A stretch of DNA of 35,139 nucleotides, taken from assembly GCF_000577335.1 (NCBI RefSeq), contig NZ_CBYL010000038.1, positions 1-35,139 of the forward strand. The letters run 5' to 3'. The notes beneath the pieces were generated by a model. It ran no database searches and was not told where the DNA came from. It worked only from the letters and a program-made list of their open reading frames with translations. This stretch comes from Faecalispora jeddahensis (GTDB taxonomy: Bacteria > Bacillota > Clostridia > Oscillospirales > Acutalibacteraceae). How positions within the stretch are numbered: the first letter of the stretch is position 1; every line of letters begins with the position of its first letter. Below, one piece after another: positions 31,219 to 35,139 of this stretch. Made by a program: the position numbers and the translations under genes.

Positions 31219-32069
31219 CCTTTCAGCAGGCCTATCAGCAGGGCAGAAACCTGCTGCAGCGCGCGGGGGTAGAAAGCCCCGCTTTCGATACGATCTGCCT
31301 GTTCCGGCGGGCCTTCGGCATGGATCGCCAGGGCCTTTTGCTGCGGGGGGAGGAAGAGGCTCCGCCCATGCAGGCCAAGGAATTTTTTTGTACCATTGAA
31401 GAACGGCGTTCCCGTCGCCCCTTGCAGTATATTCTGGGGGAATGGGATTTTTTCGGGATGCGTCTTGCCGTAGGGGAGGGAGTACTGATTCCGCGCGAGG
31501 AAACGGAGCTGCTGGTCTACACGGCCGCGGAGCTGCTCGGCGGCCACCCTGCGCCGCTGGTGGCGGATTTGTGTGCCGGTACGGGCGCCGTGGGTCTGGG
31601 GCTTTCCCGCCTGCGCGGCGACGCCCGGGTGGCCTGTTTGGAATGGTATGAGCAGGCGTTCTCTTATTTGCAGAAGAATCTGGGTCGCTACGGTGACGGC
31701 CGGGTTTCTGCGGTACAGGTCGATATCACACAGGCGGATGCCGCACCGGAGCTCTGGAACCTCAATGCCGTGATCTCGAACCCGCCCTATATTCAAGCCT
31801 CGGAGCTTCCGCTGCTGCAAAAAGAGGTGCAGGCTGAGCCGGCCACCGCGCTCGACGGCGGCAGCGACGGTCTCGACTTTTACCGGGCGATCGCACAGGT
31901 GTGGCTGCCGCGTTTAAAACCCGGCGGAATTGCCGCTGTTGAGATTGGGGAAACGCAGGCAGAGCAGGTCTCCGCGCTGTTTCGCGGCGTGGGCCTTGCA
32001 CGGATTCAGGTTCATCAGGATTTTAACGGGTTCGACCGCGTGGTTTCCGGTGTGTACCGCGGCGAGTAA
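31215..32069 (+). CDS. prmC: Peptide chain release factor N5-glutamine methyltransferase
   Basis: This 284-aa SAM-dependent enzyme methylates the Gln of the GGQ motif in release factors RF1 and RF2. An N-terminal helical domain (1-85) precedes a Rossmann methyltransferase. Motif I is VADLCAGTGAVGLGLS (about 117-132), and the catalytic NPPY lies in ISNPPYIQASEL (about 192). Conserved PREETELLV precedes motif I. ATG 31215 overlaps the DUF1385 stop (ATGA). A short stem TAAGCC...GGCTTA overlaps the stop codon and could give weak termination. The release factor gene itself is not next to it here. Confidence 0.94.
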   Translation: MTFQQAYQQGRNLLQRAGVESPAFDTICLFRRAFGMDRQGLLLRGEEEAPPMQAKEFFCTIEERRSRRPLQYILGEWDFFGMRLAVGEGVLIPREETELLVYTAAELLGGHPAPLVADLCAGTGAVGLGLSRLRGDARVACLEWYEQAFSYLQKNLGRYGDGRVSAVQVDITQADAAPELWNLNAVISNPPYIQASELPLLQKEVQAEPATALDGGSDGLDFYRAIAQVWLPRLKPGGIAAVEIGETQAEQVSALFRGVGLARIQVHQDFNGFDRVVSGVYRGE

Positions 32070-32102
32070 GCCTTTGCAGGGCTTATTTGGCGGCAGAGGC
32101 AC

Positions 32103-32116
32103 GAAACATTCGTTCG
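32103..32116. promoter_or_regulatory. LexA-box-like site upstream of recA
   Basis: GAAACATTCGTTCG matches 10 of 14 positions of the Firmicutes SOS box CGAACATATGTTCG. The right half GTTCG is intact and the left half is imperfect. It lies about 20 bp upstream of the recA -35. Confidence 0.5.
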
Positions 32117-32134
32117 ATTTTTTCGCCGAATCCA

Positions 32135-32163
32135 TTGATTTTGCGTTCGGAATACAGTATAAT
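32135..32163 (+). promoter_or_regulatory. Sigma-A promoter of recA
   Basis: -35 TTGATT (32135-32140), 17-bp spacer, -10 TATAAT (32158-32163), giving a start near 32170 and a leader of about 178 nt before the recA ATG. Confidence 0.75.
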
Positions 32164-32176
32164 GAAACCAGGTTTT

Positions 32177-32232
32177 CCCCGGCGGTAGACGGCGTATGCC
32201 GTTCACGCAGAGCATGGTGCTCAAAGCCGGGG
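32177..32232 (+). ncRNA. Predicted three-way-junction leader RNA of recA
   Basis: The closing stem CCCCGGC (32177-32183)/GCCGGGG (32226-32232) encloses two perfect arms: ACGGC-GTAT-GCCGT (32189-32202) and GAGCA-TGG-TGCTC (32210-32222). It begins about 7 nt after the predicted recA start site. I do not match it to a known riboswitch. Whether it regulates is unknown. Confidence 0.55.
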
Positions 32233-32347
32233 AGTGAGTTGCTGCGGGTTCGCGCCTGTTTAAGGTCCTGTTCAATAAAAGGGCCGTAGGGCGGCGCATT
32301 TATTTAGCGGATCGGTGATTACAATTTTGGAGCGGAGGAGTTTTTCC

Positions 32348-33496
32348 ATGGCAGTGGATAAAAGCAAGGCGCTGGATACGGCGCTGGCGCAAATTGAAAA
32401 GCAGTTTGGCAAGGGCGCCGTTATGCGCCTGGGACAAAATCAGGCAATGCAGGTGGAAGCAATCTCCACCGGTTCTTTTTCTCTGGATATGGCGCTGGGA
32501 ATCGGCGGCCTGCCCAGAGGGCGTATTGTAGAGGTGTACGGGCCGGAATCCTCCGGTAAAACGACGCTCGCGCTGCACTGCATCGCGCAGGGGCAGAAAA
32601 ACGGCGGCTATGCCGCGTTTATCGACGTAGAGCATGCGCTCGACCCGGTGTATGCCCGCGCGCTCGGCGTGGATGTGGACGCGCTCCTCGTTTCTCAGCC
32701 CGATACCGGCGAGCAGGCGCTCGAAATCACCGAGGCGCTCGTGCGCTCCGGCGCGATCGATGTGATCGTTGTGGACTCGGTCGCGGCGCTCGTTCCGCGT
32801 GCGGAAATCGAGGGCGACATGGGCGATTCCCACGTCGGCCTGCAGGCCCGGCTGATGTCGCAGGCGCTGCGCAAGCTGGCGGGCGCGATTTCCAAATCGA
32901 ACTGCGTCGCCATTTTTATCAACCAGCTGCGTGAAAAGGTAGGCGTCATCTACGGCAGCCCGGAAGTAACGCCCGGCGGCCGTGCCCTGAAGTTTTACGC
33001 TTCCGTGCGAATCGACATCCGCAAGACCGAAACGCTGAAAAACGGCACCGAGCAGATCGGCTCGCGCACGCGCGCCAAGGTGGTCAAAAATAAAATCGCG
33101 CCTCCGTTCCGTGAGGCCGAGTTCGACGTCATGTACGGTCAGGGCATTTCCCGCGAGGGCGAGATTCTCGATCTTGCGGCCAAGCTCGACATTGTGCAGA
33201 AGAGCGGCGCATGGTTCTCTTACGGTGAAACCCGCTTGGGCCAGGGCCGCGATAACTCCAAGGAGTTTTTGAAGGGCAATCCTGAACTCATGGCAGAAAT
33301 CGAGCAGAAGCTGCGCGAAAATGCCGACCGTCTGCCCTCGAAGGCTTCCGGTTCGCCCAAAAAGCCTGCGGCTCCTTCCGCACCGTCCGAAGCGGCCAAG
33401 CCGGTCGAAATTGAGCAGGCGGCCCCGCCGGCAAAGCCCGCGGCATCCGGCAGAGCATCCTCCAAAGCGAACATCGATATTCTGGTGGATGACTGA
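32348..33496 (+). CDS. recA: Recombinase RecA
   Basis: This 382-aa DNA strand-exchange ATPase carries out homologous recombination and triggers the SOS response. Walker A is GPESSGKT (65-72), Walker B lies around VIVVDSV, and FIDVEHALD, the DNA-binding loop regions and [17 protein letters not shown] are all intact. I use ATG 32348 ([10 protein letters not shown]) behind GGAGGAG with 9 bp spacing; the frame open from 32315 is an extension without a ribosome site. The tail after about residue 335 is an Ala/Pro/Ser-rich linker ending NIDILVDD, longer than in many RecA proteins. recX overlaps the stop (TGATG). Confidence 0.97.
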   Translation: MAVDKSKALDTALAQIEKQFGKGAVMRLGQNQAMQVEAISTGSFSLDMALGIGGLPRGRIVEVYGPESSGKTTLALHCIAQGQKNGGYAAFIDVEHALDPVYARALGVDVDALLVSQPDTGEQALEITEALVRSGAIDVIVVDSVAALVPRAEIEGDMGDSHVGLQARLMSQALRKLAGAISKSNCVAIFINQLREKVGVIYGSPEVTPGGRALKFYASVRIDIRKTETLKNGTEQIGSRTRAKVVKNKIAPPFREAEFDVMYGQGISREGEILDLAAKLDIVQKSGAWFSYGETRLGQGRDNSKEFLKGNPELMAEIEQKLRENADRLPSKASGSPKKPAAPSAPSEAAKPVEIEQAAPPAKPAASGRASSKANIDILVDD

Positions 33497-34131
33497 TGCT
33501 GATCACAGCGATCCGGCCCCATCGAAAGGGGCTTTCCCTGCTGGTGATGGACGGCGAACCGGCCATGGAGCTGGATTCCGGCGTTCTTTACCGGGAGGGG
33601 ATTCGCGTGGGGGCGGAACTTTCCGACGAGGAGCTCTACCGTCTTTGTCAGCAGTCTTATGAGGTGCGCGCCAGAGAGAAGGCGTTGTACCTGCTGGAGC
33701 ACAGGGCCCATTTCAAAAGAGAACTGGAAGAGAAGCTGCGCCGTGATTTTCCGGCTGAAGCGGCCAAATTGGCCGCGGACCGCATGGAAGAGCTGGGGCT
33801 TCTCGATGACGCCGCCTGCGGGCGGCAGCTGGCCGCGGAGCTGCTGGGGCGAAAGGGCTTTTCGTCGTCGCGCGCGCGGCTGGAGCTGTGCCGTAAAGGG
33901 GTAGACCCTGCCTTGGCAGAGGAGATCGTCGAGGAGCTGGCCCCGCCGCCGGAGGAAAAAATCCGGCAGCTACTAGAAAAGAAATACCCCCTTGCCGCAA
34001 GGGATGAAAAACAGCGGCGCAGAGCGGTGAACGCTCTGCAAAGGATGGGGTACCGCCTGCCGGAGATTCGGCAGGCGCTGCGCTGTCTGGATGAAACCAT
34101 AGAATTGGATGAGGAGCAAATATGGCAATAA
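33496..34131 (+). CDS. recX: RecX, modulator of RecA
   Basis: This 211-aa regulator binds the RecA filament groove and limits or tunes its activity. It is all-helical, with tandem three-helix RecX repeats: RAREKALYLLEHRAHFKRELEEKL, then AADRMEELGLLDDAACGRQLA and RARLELCRKGVDPALAEEIV. The first 40 residues form a small beta-rich N-terminal extension, common in clostridial RecX. ATG 33496 overlaps the recA TGA, so it is translated by coupling. The next gene overlaps its end by 10 bp. Confidence 0.92.
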   Translation: MLITAIRPHRKGLSLLVMDGEPAMELDSGVLYREGIRVGAELSDEELYRLCQQSYEVRAREKALYLLEHRAHFKRELEEKLRRDFPAEAAKLAADRMEELGLLDDAACGRQLAAELLGRKGFSSSRARLELCRKGVDPALAEEIVEELAPPPEEKIRQLLEKKYPLAARDEKQRRRAVNALQRMGYRLPEIRQALRCLDETIELDEEQIWQ

Positions 34132-35139
34132 CAGTGGGAATGGTCAGCCTGGGCTGCGCAAAAAACCGGGTAGACGGAGAAATGATGATGGCGACCCTGA
34201 AAAACGAGGGCTTCTGTCTGGTGAACGACGCGGCGCTGGCCGACGTTGCGATCGTGAATACCTGCGGATTTATCGACGACGCAAAACAGGAATCGATCGA
34301 CGAAATCCTCGAGCTGGCCAAGCTCAAGCAGGAGGGACAGATTCGCGCCATTGTCGTCACGGGCTGTATGGCGGAGCGCTACCGTGAAGAAATCCGCAAG
34401 GAACTGCCCGAAGCGGACGCGGTGGTCGGCATCGGCGCCAACACCGAGATTGCCGATATCATCCGCCAAACGCTCGAAGGGCAGAACCCCGAATCCTTTC
34501 CGCCAAAGAACCGCCTGCCTCTGTATGGCGAGCGCGTTCACTCCACACCCAGCTATTTTTCCTACATCAAGGTGGCGGAGGGCTGCGACAGCCGCTGCGC
34601 CTACTGTGCCATTCCCATGATCCGCGGACGCTACCGCAGCCGCCCGATGGAAAGCATTGTGGAGGAGGCGAAAGGCCTTGCGGCGGACGGCACGAAAGAA
34701 CTGATCCTGATCGCGCAGGATACCAGCCGTTATGGCGAAGACCTTTACGGCCGCCTGATGCTGCCGGCGCTGCTCGACCAACTCTGTGAAATCGACGGTT
34801 TGCGCTGGATTCGTCTGTTATACTGTTATCCGGATTACATTACCGATGAACTGCTGGACACAATGGCCCGGCAGGAAAAGGTCGTCAAGTATATTGATCT
34901 GCCGCTTCAGCACGTGTCGGGCCGGATGCTCAAATCCATGTACCGCGGCGGCGACCGGCAGTCCATTACGGCGCTGCTGCATAAAATCCGCGAAAAAGTG
35001 CCGGGCATTACGCTGCGCACTACGCTGATCACCGGCTTCCCCGGTGAAACGGAAGAGGATTTCACGGAGCTTTCCGAGTTTGTCAAAGAAATCCGGTTTC
35101 ACCGCATGGGATGTTTTGCTTATTCGCGCGAGGAAGGCA
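34122..35139 (+). CDS. rimO: Ribosomal protein uS12 methylthiotransferase RimO, cut by the window edge
   Basis: This radical-SAM enzyme adds a methylthio group to a conserved Asp of ribosomal protein S12. About 339 of an expected 440 residues are seen. The UPF0004 domain carries MVSLGCAKNRVDGE, NTCGFI and VTGCMAERY, whose three Cys bind one [4Fe-4S] cluster. The radical SAM motif is CDSRCAYC (CxxxCxxC). DLPLQHVSGRML and TGFPGETEEDF are typical of the family. The SLGC(A/P)KN-VD start separates RimO from MiaB. The start at ATG 34122 has GAGGAG 5 bp upstream. The C-terminal TRAM domain lies outside the window. Confidence 0.95.
   Translation, partial: MAITVGMVSLGCAKNRVDGEMMMATLKNEGFCLVNDAALADVAIVNTCGFIDDAKQESIDEILELAKLKQEGQIRAIVVTGCMAERYREEIRKELPEADAVVGIGANTEIADIIRQTLEGQNPESFPPKNRLPLYGERVHSTPSYFSYIKVAEGCDSRCAYCAIPMIRGRYRSRPMESIVEEAKGLAADGTKELILIAQDTSRYGEDLYGRLMLPALLDQLCEIDGLRWIRLLYCYPDYITDELLDTMARQEKVVKYIDLPLQHVSGRMLKSMYRGGDRQSITALLHKIREKVPGITLRTTLITGFPGETEEDFTELSEFVKEIRFHRMGCFAYSREEG

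Noticed and set aside
33657-34781. Open frame of 374 codons on the minus strand
   Set aside because: It spans the antisense of both recX and rimO, which are well supported.

Overview
The window looks like chromosomal DNA of an endospore-forming, anaerobic Gram-positive bacterium of the class Clostridia, probably from the Oscillospiraceae/Ruminococcaceae side. The reasons are a GerA-type spore germinant receptor operon, a BceRSAB-type antimicrobial-peptide module, an iron-sulfur two-subunit serine dehydratase, strong AGGAGG ribosome binding sites, good sigma-A promoters and a moderately high GC content. The taxon is an inference; no rRNA or tRNA gene is present.

Layout. (1) 1-3240, minus strand: bceR-bceS, then bceA-bceB (bceB cut by the left edge). 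(2) 3261-7556, minus: a germinant receptor operon, order A-C-D(small)-B, with a sigma-G-like promoter. (3) 7634-14948: a sigma-54 module. A PrpR-type sigma-54 activator (7723-9600) is followed, after an inserted flavoprotein/PadR pair (9799-12003), by a metallo-beta-lactamase-fold hydrolase (minus) and an ion-transporter-superfamily permease (plus). The last two are divergent, and each has its own -24/-12 promoter on either side of shared TTTCA/TGAAA dyads. A 141-bp relic of the hydrolase 3' end (9636-9778) lies beside the activator and marks a duplication around the inserted pair. (4) 14947-16520, minus: sdaAB-sdaAA. (5) 16938-18743: chemoreceptor; then a 56-aa small gene. (6) 19142-21183, minus: a DUF1538 membrane protein with a PII-like protein. 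(7) 21465-22658: LPG-synthase/UPF0104-type membrane protein. (8) 23064-25875, minus: cadC-like repressor and cadA-like metal ATPase with operator and promoter. (9) About 25966-26410: non-coding, hairpin-rich, probably a dispersed repeat. (10) 26442-32069, plus: lipoprotein, response regulator, histidine kinase, DUF1385 protein, prmC. (11) 32103-35139, plus: recA (LexA-like box and a predicted three-way-junction leader), recX and rimO, the last cut by the right edge.

How the parts work together. Most units are self-contained: peptide stress (Bce), metal efflux (Cad), germination (Ger), serine catabolism (Sda) and DNA repair (Rec). The part that stands out is the sigma-54 module. One activator appears to control a cytosolic metal-dependent hydrolase and a transporter, which suggests uptake and hydrolysis of one unknown substrate. 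The DUF1538/PII-like pair is a second poorly described unit that looks like a membrane transporter with a soluble nucleotide-sensing partner.
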